This document shows positions 1 through 6,571 of a stretch of DNA of 10,040 bases, piece after piece. Every line of letters begins with the position of its first letter. Positions within the stretch are counted from its first letter, which is position 1. The position numbers were made by a program, and so were the translations under genes. The stretch comes from Phoronis ovalis (taxonomy: Eukaryota > Phoronida > Phoronidae): NCBI GenBank assembly GCA_028565635.1, contig JAOXYB010068822.1, forward strand, positions 1 to 10,040. The letters are read 5' to 3'. Below the pieces are notes generated by a model, which was given only the letters and a program-made list of their open reading frames with translations, was not told the DNA's origin and made no database searches.

Positions 1-226
1 GCAATTCCTTTCGCTCAAATAACCAATTTAAACAGCGTACAATGATGATTCTTCGAATCGTCGTTGTCTTGTTAATGATTCATGTCAAAATGCAAATGTT
101 TAAAGCGTCCTATTCAATTGACTTTAGTTTACCAATTTAAAATGTCTTAGAAAGTATTGAATTGCTTATAAATAAAAATTCGATCAGAACAGAATCTTAC
201 TTTTTAACTGTAGAGAGTTTTCAGTC

Positions 227-543
227 TTATCACAAGACTTTCGTCAATCTTTTTTGATTTGGCAGGGAACAGGTTACATGATCATTGGATCTCAAAGACC
301 ATCGTAAATTGGAAGGAGGTCATATTCCAAGTCGCTATTCATGGCTGGCCTGAGAGATCTAATATGTATAGCCTCCTGTTACAAGATCTTGGACCAGGAA
401 CCTATAGCCAGGAGGATCAAAGAGACTATACATATTAGAACTCTTAGGCCGGCTGTGAACATGGGATATGATCTCCATCGAATTTACAATAGTATTTTGA
501 GGTCAAGTGATCATGTGACCTCTTCCCGAGAGTCTTGTGATAA
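227..543. repeat. 17-base inverted pair flanking the retroelement fragment
   Basis: Bases 227-243 (TTATCACAAGACTTTCG) and the reverse complement of 527-543 match at 16 of 17 positions. The right copy lies in the codons for the RESCDK stretch of the Penelope-like fragment; the left copy is antisense to it. Penelope-like insertions often carry partial inverted copies of themselves, so a remnant of that arrangement is plausible. Chance cannot be fully excluded. Confidence 0.55.
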
Positions 544-562
544 AACTCAAAGCTTTCTGTAG
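341..562 (+). pseudogene. Decayed retroelement fragment, resembling the C-terminal tail of a Penelope-like element
   Basis: The open frame contains KILDQEPIARRIKETIHIRT, then LRPAVN, HRIYNSILRS and HVTSSRESCDKT. The pattern ARRIKE-x-IHIR-x-x-x-P-x-x-N followed by L-x-x-IY-x-x-IL resembles the conserved end of the polyprotein of GIY-YIG-linked Penelope-like retroelements, where 'R.KEAI.IR...P.LN.D.G..L..IYD..L' is common. I see no reverse transcriptase, and the frame closes at 305-307 upstream, so this is at most a short remnant within an intron. It lies on the sense strand of the host gene and does not join its frame. Assigned by remembered pattern only; a chimeric repeat with a similar open frame is an alternative. 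Confidence 0.45.
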
Positions 563-666
563 TTAAAATGTAATATTCAGTTTTGACTAAATTTTTATCT
601 TATTATTTAGTGAATCGAGTGAACATTTATTCTGATATTGAAATGTTGTTACTTTATTTATTCTAG

Positions 667-796
667 TCCTACAGTGCAGTTTCAGTTACTTCATTCTAAG
701 TTTCACCTATGTAGTCCAGCTACGCGAGGCCTTCTGCTGTCAACGTATATAAAATTTGCCAATTTATTCCCTGAAATCAAGCAAGATATTCAAACA
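667..796 (+). CDS. AP2A: AP-2 alpha exon 1 of the window (trunk)
   Basis: The acceptor is TTCTAG ending at 666 and the donor GTAAGT starts at 797. The first base completes a codon split with an upstream exon (phase 2); a serine would fit, since the family has S-P before VQF. The 43 complete codons start [16 protein letters not shown] and continue through LLLSTYIKF to [12 protein letters not shown]. This is the near-C-terminal helical part of the alpha-solenoid trunk, packed in the AP-2 core. It ends in phase 0. Compared with vertebrate alpha, the segment differs by scattered substitutions only. Confidence 0.95.
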
Positions 797-3700
797 GTAA
801 GTTATTAGATAATACACAGTAAATATTTCAGAGAATTAAAGTTCTTGCAGATAGGAGGTAGACAAAGCTACCCTGTTGAGATGTGTAAAATGCTACAGAG
901 TAGTAATGCAATAAGTAGTACTGCAAACCATTAACAGTTTTTATTTGTTTGTTGCAGATTTTAAGGAGTGCGAACCAGCTAAGAAATTCTGATGTGGAAT
1001 TACAGCAAAGAGCAGTGGAATACCTTCAACTCAGTAGTGTTGCTTCAACAGATGTACTGGTAAGCATGCATACAATTTTACATGTTAAGTTCACTAGTAA
1101 GGAGTATCAATACTGTCCATGTACACTGGGATATGTGTATCTGAAAACTGACTGATCAACGACTGTGCCGAAGTCCACCTTTGCATGTTGAAAACCATGA
1201 TTATGACACAGTATAACATACATATCTAAGTACAGTTAACAGACTTTCTGTTTTCGCCGAACTTCCAATGACATCACATCAACCTTATCTAATGAAAATA
1301 TGGTGCATTTCTGTTCTCAAAGTTGTATTCTAGATGTATTCAGGAAGTAGGATATTAATGTGATTGCTATCTCTTTATATAAACAAAAAGTAGTACTGTG
1401 AGGCCAGCAAACCATTATCCTGCTAAATTAAGGATTGTATCTTTAGGCGACAGTTTTGGAAGAAATGCCCCCATTTCCTGAAAGAGAATCTTCCATTTTG
1501 GCTAAGCTAAAAAAGAAGAAACCAGATGCTGTAAATGAAAACCCAGAAGCTAAGCCACGTCCCACAGCACAAGTGAGCAGCACCACAGTTCCATCTGTTA
1601 CTGTAGAGCAAAATCTTATAGCACAGGTAAATTTAATGACTTTGTACAATGTGTTGTCAGTACTATGATTTATTTTGTGTACTTATTTTATCTAGAGTTC
1701 TACGAATAGTTTATTTTGCAGATAATAAAATTCAAATATTCACATAATGGCTGGACATATAGTCGTAGTGAAGGCGTCGTTGTCTCGCGATAACAGCTTC
1801 AGTTTTTACCCGATCAGCTTCATATTCGGTACAGGGTATGCGCAGGTCAAAGTGTAGGTCGCTTATAGTTTTGACCCTGATTACTTCCAAATATAGCCGA
1901 CTGGCGGCCATATTTGTTCCTGAGAGGGCACGCAATGTTGCGTCTATAGCCGCGAAAAGCTACCTGAACGATTCAAAGATGGTTCTAGGAAGGCCATAGA
2001 TTGGTGGACGTATTAGGCTAGGTGACAATTTAAAATAACCTTGACAAGTAGGTCAAAAATGCTAGTACGAATCTTAGACACTTTCTTTTGTCTCGCAATA
2101 ACTATTTCAATTATTATCCGATCAACTTCATATTTGGTACAGGTCAAAATACAAGTTATATATATTATTGACATGTATTATTTTCAATATGGCCAGCTGG
2201 TGGCCATGTTAGTTCTCGAGATTGTACATCGTAATAACAGCTTCAGTTTTTATCCAATCAGTGTCTTATTCGGTACAGAGTAAGTACAGGTCGCAGAACA
2301 GGCTATGTATTATTTTGATCCAGATTACTTCCAATATGGCTTAGGGTACGTAAATGTTGCGTCTATAGCCAAAGTCAAAGCTCTGCCTGGACGATTCAAA
2401 GGTGGTTCTAGGAAAGCCATAGGTTGGTGAGCTTAATAGGCTAGGTAACATTTTAAAATTACCTTGACAAGTAAGTCAAATGTCAGTACGAATCTTCGAC
2501 ATTTTTTGCTGTGTGTAACACTTTCTTTGTCTCGCAATAACTGCCGATTATCGGCCATGTTAGTTCTTAAATTGTATTTCCTAATAACAGCTTCAGTTTT
2601 ATCCAGTCCGCTTTGTACTGAATACAGAGTAAGTACAGGTCACAGTATAGGCGATGGCATGTAACAATCAGCTTCATATCAAGTACAGAGTAAGTACTGG
2701 TCACAGTACAGGATTTGTATAATTTTAAATCAGATAACTTCCAATATGGCTGACTGGTGGCCATATTTGTTGCGTTGCATCTATAGCCTCAAAGACGAAG
2801 TGCTACCTGGACGATTCAAAAGTGGTTCAAAGAAGGCCATAGGTTAATGGGAGTAATAGGCTAGGTAACAATTTAAAATGACCTTGAGAAGTAGGTCAGA
2901 TACCGGTACGAATCTTTGACATTTTTTGGCTGTGCGTATATTTCATTGTCTGGCAAAAACTGCTCAGTTTTTATTCAATCTGCCGCTTATTTGGTACAGG
3001 GTAAATACAGGTCAAAGTTCAGGTTGGTCATAATTTTGACCTGGATCACTTCCAAGCCGACTGGTGACCATGTTGGTTCTCAAGATTGTATGTCATAATG
3101 ACAGCTTTAGTTTTAATCCAATTAGCTTCATATTGAGTACAGGACACAGTAGAATAATAAGGACACAGCACAGGCTATGTGTTATTTTTGACCCAGATTT
3201 CCTTCAATATGGCCGACTGGTAGCCATATTTGTTCCTGAGAGGGCATGTCACGTTGTGTCTATAGCCGCAAAGACGAAGCCCTGCTTGGACGATTCAAAG
3301 GTGGTTCTAAAAAGGCGCTAGGTTGGTGGCCCAAGTGGATCACTTTTTCACAAATAAATCCCTAAAAATGGGTACACTTTTCAACAAACCGTAAAAATGG
3401 GTCGTTTTGTCATGATTTTATTTAAAGGTAGCAATTCCAGGGAATTTTTCCGAGAAAATCCTTTAAATTGGGTCCTTTTTGTGTCAGAAAACCCTAAAAA
3501 TGGGTCAATTTTGGAGACCATAATCTCTAAAAATGGGTGGATATTTTGAGTTTGGGTTGCACATCTCCATCTAAAAATATGGTCAGTACCTCCCGGGTGT
3601 AATACATCGGACAGCGCATACAGTCATTTTGAATAAGAGTACCCCACGAAAACAATAATAAACCAGATTATAATGCATGATGTATTCTATTCTTTTCTAA

Positions 3701-6571
3701 TGTAAAAAACCAATAATGTTAATAAAATATAATCTTACACATTGGATGGGCATTAGACATGACAAATGTCTTGTTCCCATTCAGCTTAATAGTAATGTTT
3801 ATCATCTTTTGTCTGTTTTTCTTTAAAAATTAGTATGCCCCATACCTACAGTTGATTTTTGTGCAAATGTAACACCAAAATTGCCATGACGGACTTGGGA
3901 CAGCTTCACCCATCATTTTTGCACCATATTGAACAAGTATCTTTTATAGTGTTTGTAATTGTTTGAATTTGCAGGCACCAGTACCTCCAGTTGCCTCAGC
4001 ACCAGCAGCTGCCTCGGCAGATTTACTGGGATTATCCTCTCCAGCTCCTGCACCAGCAGCACCATCTCTTGTAGATATCTTTGACACACCGGCAGCTGCT
4101 CCACCAAGTCAGAATGGATTGGGCGTAGGGAATGATGAAAATTATAAAAAGTAAGTCTTTGGTTAGACCACTACAGGGCAATAAATGCAAGGCCTGCAAA
4201 CAAAACTTTCGCTTTTGATTCATTCTCTGTCTTTAAGACTTGAAATCTTATCATATATTAATTCAGTTTCAGTTTTGAACTTTAAAAACAGAAACTGAAT
4301 TATTTCTATTCTTGTTTTGCTGTTGAAATTATGTACATAGTGTAAATAACTAGTAAAGTTTGATATTTGCTTCAGTTGTATTTCATTAGCTAAGGTTTGT
4401 CTGATTACTGCATTTCAAAAATGTGAATGCCAGCCTTTCTTTACTAGGTACTTTTTAAAATATTATGCATAGTTATATGCACAAGAATGAATAACAGGCT
4501 TAGGCTATTGTTGTAACCATTTAAAGTTGAATTTCTTTTTCAGATTTATATGCAAGAATAATGGTGTTTTGTTTGAAAATGACATAATACAGATAGGCTG
4601 TAAATCAGAATACAGGCAGAACTTGGGCCGTTTGGGGCTGTTCTTTGGCAATAAAACTTCATTCCAGCTGACAGGATTCATTTCGGATGTCGGTGTGCCC
4701 GATGAATTGTCATCCCAGTTAAATGTGGATGCTAAGCCTGTAGACACCACAGTAGATGGTGGAGCACAGCTTCAACAGCTGATCAATGTTGAGTGCAAGA
4801 ATGATTTTGCAGAGCAACCTGTTCTTAATGTACAATTTCTGTAAGTATATTTGTTTGCTGTATGATATATATGTGTAAAAGGATGGCCCTTGTTCAAATT
4901 TACAAACGTTTGATAATTAACAGTTTAATCTAGGTGTTATTGTCTTCATGGTGCAAATTGTCCATATTTCACTGCAGTAGAAAATGGTGAAATTTAGTGT
5001 ACGGGCCTGCTAGACTATTTGAGTTTACAAGTGTTATAACGGACTGGTGTACATCTGGTTTATCATAACTGTTTAGTATGATTATTTATCGTAAATTCTA
5101 ATATTTAATTAAATCTAATGTTGTAGATACAGCGGTGCTCAACAGAAAGTTAGCTTTAAGCTTCCAGTGCTGCTTAACAAGTTTGCAGAGCCCACAGAGA
5201 TGGACACATTAGCATTCTTCTCTAGGTGGAAGACTCTCGGACTGTAAGTATACTTTGTCGCTAGATAACAGTTAATTTGAACAATTCCTTCTGACTGGGT
5301 AGCTGACATCAAGATATTAAATTGGTTAAGGAGTAATTTTTTGACAAGTTGAAAACACATTATATTGCATTTTTTGTTTGCTTTAGACCTACACAAGAAA
5401 GTCAGAAAGTTTTCAAAGCCAGGTCTCCAATGGATCAGGAACAAATAAAAACCAAGGTAAGTTTTAAATAGCATTACTTAGTCTCAAAAATTATCAGGTC
5501 AAATTGTGAAGATGGGCGTGCTGTATGAAAATGTCAAGTACAGAATGATGGGAGTAGAAAAAGTTGTCCAAGTCATAATGAGAGATCTTGACACTTGACA
5601 GGGCTTGCAATAAATTTTGCTGTCATATTTTCATGCATGATATATGAACATCAAGTCATATTATCACTCATCTTTGCGTCCATGAGCAACTTTTATATTT
5701 TTTCCAGATAATTGGTTTTGGAATGAGCTTACTAGAAGGTATAGATCCCAACCCAGACAATTATGTGTCTGCTGGCATTGTTTATAGCCAGTCTGCTCAA
5801 GTGGGATGCCTTATTAGATTAGAGCCTAATCATCAAGCACAGGTTAGTATCAACAATTAACAGGACTTAATTTTCAAAATATTGTTTCTCCAACAAGTAT
5901 CCCATGCTGCATTGCAATTTTTATAATAGTTACTTACTTGATAAACCCTCGTATAGGTTCTTTTAAAAAATCTGATTTTAATTAAATATGCTTCTACCAA
6001 ATATAATGTGACTAAATGTAAAGTTTGATCTGTCTCCTATGGCTACATGTAAATATAATCTCATGTGACAATACCATTATGCAAAGTATTCCTGGTTCAT
6101 AACGTTCTGCACTAGATTTTGATAATCTGACTTGTGAGCTGTGCGAACAGTCATGGAATCTTATATACCCGATTACAGTGAAAGTGGCCAAATTTTGAAA
6201 TCCATGTAATTCCTACCGAATGAGTTCATATATTACCATCCAGATACTCTCTGATTCTCCAACTTCAACTCCCAATACTCCAATAACCATTTGCTACTCT
6301 GGAGCTGTTGGATAATCTGATGGTAATATATGAACTCACTCGGTAGGAATTACATACCAGATTTTGAAGTCTGGGCACTTTCACTGTATTCTTCTATATT
6401 AGATTCTACGATGTCCTGTTCATAATGTGTATAACAATGCACTACTGCTTATGTGAATACAGGAATCATGATTCACTTTCTCTAATTTTGCAGATGTATC
6501 GCTTAACAATAAGAAGTACAAAAGAATCTGTATCAAAAACTATATGTGATTTATTGGAAACACAATTCTAG
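667..6571 (+). CDS. AP2A: AP-2 complex subunit alpha (alpha-adaptin), 3' part, nine exons, 5' incomplete
   Basis: Alpha-adaptin is the large subunit of the heterotetrameric AP-2 adaptor. AP-2 links cargo and PtdIns(4,5)P2 at the plasma membrane to clathrin during endocytosis, and the alpha ear recruits accessory proteins. The coding exons are 667-796, 958-1059, 1447-1626, 3975-4150, 4544-4840, 5127-5243, 5387-5456, 5708-5842 and 6494-6571. Together they give 427 residues that read collinearly with known alpha-adaptins: end of trunk (residues 1 to about 102, ending in a KKKK run), Ala/Pro-rich hinge (about 103-195), then beta-sandwich and platform of the ear (about 197-427). Recognisable stretches include [51 protein letters not shown] and CLIRLEPN. 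No frameshift or premature stop is seen, so the gene looks functional. The first codon is split with an exon upstream of the window; full-length family members have about 940 residues. Whether the genome has one alpha gene or more cannot be seen here. The symbol is the family name. Confidence 0.96.
797..957 (+). other. AP-2 alpha intron 1 of the window
   Basis: A short 161-base phase-0 intron, GTAAGT to TTGCAG, with a T-rich tract directly before the acceptor. It has no repeat apart from short words also found in intron 2. Confidence 0.92.
958..1059 (+). CDS. AP2A: AP-2 alpha exon 2 (trunk)
   Basis: The acceptor is GTTGCAG ending at 957 and the donor GTAAGC starts at 1060. The 34 codons read from [10 protein letters not shown] through [16 protein letters not shown] to ASTDVL, one of the best conserved stretches of the alpha trunk. 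Both flanking introns are phase 0. The ATG at 949 lies in the intron just before the acceptor and is not a real start. Confidence 0.96.
1060..1446 (+). other. AP-2 alpha intron 2 of the window
   Basis: A 387-base phase-0 intron, GTAAGC to TTTAG. No gene or clear mobile element is seen in it. It shares the words AGTAGTACTG and GCAAACCATTA with intron 1. Confidence 0.92.
1447..1626 (+). CDS. AP2A: AP-2 alpha exon 3 (end of trunk, start of hinge)
   Basis: The acceptor CTTTAG ends at 1446 and the donor GTAAAT starts at 1627. The 60 codons begin [20 protein letters not shown] and reach the KKKK cluster, where the folded trunk ends in this family. From there the sequence is low in conservation and rich in P, T, S and V (first half of the hinge) and ends VEQNLIAQ. 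Both flanking introns are phase 0 and the exon length is a multiple of three, so skipping it would keep the frame, although the last trunk residues would be lost. An antisense reading frame over the same bases is a shadow. Confidence 0.93.
1888..1916. repeat. Small hairpin in array unit 1
   Basis: CAAATATAGCC (1888-1898) and GGCCATATTTG (1906-1916) are inverted copies with one mismatch around the 7-base loop GACTGGC. The same structure recurs in the later units. Confidence 0.75.
2186..2210. repeat. Small hairpin in array, second half of unit 1
   Basis: AATATGGCC (2186-2194) and GGCCATGTT (2202-2210) form inverted arms around a 7-base loop. The pairing has one G-T type mismatch. Confidence 0.7.
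2743..2767. repeat. Small hairpin in array unit 3
   Basis: AATATGGCT (2743-2751) and GGCCATATT (2759-2767) are inverted with one mismatch around the loop GACTGGT. Confidence 0.75.
3206..3230. repeat. Small hairpin in array unit 4
   Basis: AATATGGCC (3206-3214) and AGCCATATT (3222-3230) are inverted with one mismatch around the loop GACTGGT, the same loop as in unit 3. Confidence 0.75.
3350..3600. repeat. Cluster of short TAAAAATGGGT motifs
   Basis: Versions of CCTAAAAATGGGT occur at 3361-3373, 3389-3402, 3461-3473, 3491-3505, 3524-3538 and 3569-3583, at irregular spacings of about 30-70 bases. The best copy, ACCCTAAAAATGGGT at 3491, has 4-base inverted ends (ACCC/GGGT). The spacers are unlike one another. 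It directly follows the last array unit and ends near CTCCCGGGTGTAATAC. It is probably a fragment of a dispersed element with internal motif repeats; I cannot name the family. Confidence 0.7.
3975..4150 (+). CDS. AP2A: AP-2 alpha exon 4 (hinge)
   Basis: The acceptor TTTGCAG ends at 3974 and the donor GTAAGT starts at 4151. The exon codes an Ala/Pro-rich linker ([10 protein letters not shown] onwards) that contains ADLLGL at residues 152-157 of the window protein and LVDIFD at 169-174. Vertebrate alpha hinges carry matching SADLLGL and LVDVF motifs in the same order, which confirms the assignment despite low overall similarity. DLL-type motifs in adaptor hinges are commonly discussed as clathrin or appendage contacts; that role here is inference. 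The exon ends in phase 2, splitting a lysine codon with exon 5. Confidence 0.93.
4151..4543 (+). other. AP-2 alpha intron 4
   Basis: A 393-base phase-2 intron, GTAAGT to TTTTTCAG. It contains one perfect 12-bp hairpin (4259-4302) and otherwise only AT-rich sequence. Confidence 0.93.
4259..4302. repeat. Perfect 12-bp inverted repeat in intron 4
   Basis: TAATTCAGTTTC (4259-4270) and GAAACTGAATTA (4291-4302) are exact reverse complements around a 20-base AT-rich loop. This could be a tiny foldback remnant or a chance structure in AT-rich DNA. Confidence 0.7.
4544..4840 (+). CDS. AP2A: AP-2 alpha exon 5 (ear, beta-sandwich subdomain)
   Basis: The acceptor TTTTTCAG ends at 4543 and the donor GTAAGT starts at 4841. 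This is the longest exon. It begins with [12 protein letters not shown] and includes [40 protein letters not shown] and VLNVQF, all aligning by eye with the immunoglobulin-like beta-sandwich of the alpha appendage. The GNKTS stretch lies near the family's side site for WxxF-type ligands (known from vertebrate structures; not testable here). The exon enters and leaves in phase 2. The Met at 4527 is intronic, before the splice acceptor, so the open frame there starts too early. Confidence 0.96.
4841..5126 (+). other. AP-2 alpha intron 5
   Basis: A 286-base phase-2 intron, GTAAGT to TTGTAG. I see no repeat or other feature in it. Confidence 0.93.
5127..5243 (+). CDS. AP2A: AP-2 alpha exon 6 (ear, sandwich-platform junction)
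   Basis: The acceptor TTGTAG ends at 5126 and the donor GTAAGT starts at 5244. It encodes the end of the sandwich and the start of the platform: [14 protein letters not shown], then [10 protein letters not shown] and FFSRWKTL. The tryptophan at residue 329 of the window protein corresponds to the platform Trp (W840 in mouse alpha) that binds DPF/DPW and FxDxF peptides of accessory proteins, and the aromatic residue before it is kept. Both ends are phase 2. Confidence 0.95.
5244..5386 (+). other. AP-2 alpha intron 6
   Basis: The shortest intron here, 143 bases, phase 2, GTAAGT to CTTTAG, with a T-rich tract before the acceptor. Confidence 0.93.
5387..5456 (+). CDS. AP2A: AP-2 alpha exon 7 (ear platform)
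   Basis: The acceptor CTTTAG ends at 5386 and the donor GTAAGT starts at 5457. This small exon completes a split leucine codon and adds 23 codons, [23 protein letters not shown]. It matches the family's PQQE-x-Q-x-IFKA-x-HPMD segment between the platform Trp helix and the next strand. It is too short to stand out as an open frame and was found from exon joining and homology by eye. Confidence 0.93.
5457..5707 (+). other. AP-2 alpha intron 7
   Basis: A 251-base phase-0 intron, GTAAGT to TTTCCAG. An imperfect palindrome centred on CATGCATG lies at 5623-5647; nothing else is seen. Confidence 0.93.
5708..5842 (+). CDS. AP2A: AP-2 alpha exon 8 (ear platform)
   Basis: The acceptor TTTCCAG ends at 5707 and the donor GTTAGT starts at 5843. 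The 45 codons read [18 protein letters not shown], then VSAGIVYSQ and [14 protein letters not shown]. Arg394 and Glu396 of the window protein sit in the CLIRLEPN stretch, which matches the family's ligand-contact residues around mouse R905 and E907. Both flanking introns are phase 0. Confidence 0.95.
5843..6493 (+). other. AP-2 alpha intron 8
   Basis: A 651-base phase-0 intron, GTTAGT to TTTTGCAG. It contains the TA-flanked foldback element at 6176-6386, which accounts for about a third of its length. The rest is AT-rich with no feature. Confidence 0.92.
6176..6386. mobile_element. Foldback MITE, Tc1/mariner-type ends, TA target duplication
   Basis: The left arm 6176-6240 (starting CAGTGAAAGTGGCCA) is the imperfect reverse complement of the right arm 6319-6386 (ending TGGGCACTTTCACTG). 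The outermost 10 bases match exactly, and a long inner stretch around TAATTCCTACCGA and GTTCATATATTACCATC also pairs. The 78-base centre has no coding capacity. The element is flanked on both sides by TA (6174-6175 and 6387-6388), the duplication made by Tc1/mariner transposases, and CAGTG ends are common in that superfamily. It is non-autonomous, lies inside an intron, and its well-paired arms suggest a fairly recent insertion. Confidence 0.85.
6494..6571 (+). CDS. AP2A: AP-2 alpha exon 9 (C-terminal exon, with stop)
   Basis: The acceptor TTTTGCAG ends at 6493. The exon codes [20 protein letters not shown] and ends LETQF with stop TAG at 6569-6571. This is the invariant C-terminal end of the ear (family pattern MYRLTLRTSKE...LLxxQF). 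The Met here is internal, not a start: the preceding exon ends QAQ in phase 0. Confidence 0.96.
   Translation: MYRLTIRSTKESVSKTICDLLETQF

Larger units (their letters stand above)
1..666 (+). other. 3' part of an intron upstream of the first visible exon
   Basis: No coding exon of the adaptor gene is recognisable before 667, where a good acceptor with an upstream T-rich tract is found. The stretch is AT-rich and includes the decayed retroelement-like fragment listed separately. Nothing else is seen in 1-220. Confidence 0.75.
1780..3330. repeat. Degenerate tandem array, four units of about 420-480 bp
   Basis: The word ACGATTCAAA followed by a GGTGGTTCTA-like stretch and a CCATAG word recurs at 1968, 2391, 2811 and 3290, giving periods of 423, 420 and 479 bases. 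Each unit also repeats CAGCTTCAGTTTTTATCC with a CATATT-x-GGTACAG stretch (1794, 2236, 2585 and 3103 regions), GTCTATAGCC, and TACGAATCTT-x-GACA with an ACCTTGACAAGTAGGTCA-like stretch (2038, 2461, 2881). Between these a second, shorter half-unit opens again with TTGTCTCGCAATAAC (about 2090 and 2530), so a unit appears to be built from two related halves; the second is shortened near 2530-2580. Copies differ by substitutions and indels, so the array is old. No protein or transposase is visible. I associate such sequence with abundant dispersed repeats in bivalve genomes, from memory only. Confidence 0.85.
1627..3974 (+). other. AP-2 alpha intron 3, long and repeat-filled
   Basis: This 2348-base phase-0 intron separates the two hinge exons and is several times longer than any other intron in the window. 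It contains a tandem array (about 1780-3330) and a short-motif cluster (about 3350-3600), listed separately. The remaining 3600-3974 is AT-rich with no feature I can name. The several short open frames in this intron, on both strands, lie in the repeats and do not resemble proteins. Confidence 0.93.

Noticed and set aside
1443-1649. Reverse-strand open frame over exon 3
   Set aside because: It is antisense to a clearly conserved adaptor exon and has no protein character of its own.
2041-3321. Several + strand open frames of 60-85 residues in intron 3
   Set aside because: They lie in the tandem array, differ from unit to unit and show no conserved protein. They arise from the repeat and are not genes.
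3361-3583. CRISPR-like reading of the TAAAAATGGGT motifs (short repeats with unlike spacers)
   Set aside because: The motif is only 13-15 bases, spacing is irregular at 30-70, copies vary, and the host is an animal gene intron.
3913-4223. Two reverse-strand open frames over exon 4
   Set aside because: They are shadows of the GC-richer Ala/Pro hinge exon, which has matching splice sites and DLLGL and LVDIFD motifs on the + strand.
4527-4543. Alternative start methionine upstream of exon 5
   Set aside because: The Met is in the polypyrimidine and acceptor region; homology starts right at the acceptor and the frame continues from exon 4.
5139-5474. Reverse-strand 111-residue open frame, the longest in the window
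   Set aside because: It covers exons 6 and 7 and the introns around them in antisense; those exons read as conserved alpha-adaptin on the + strand.
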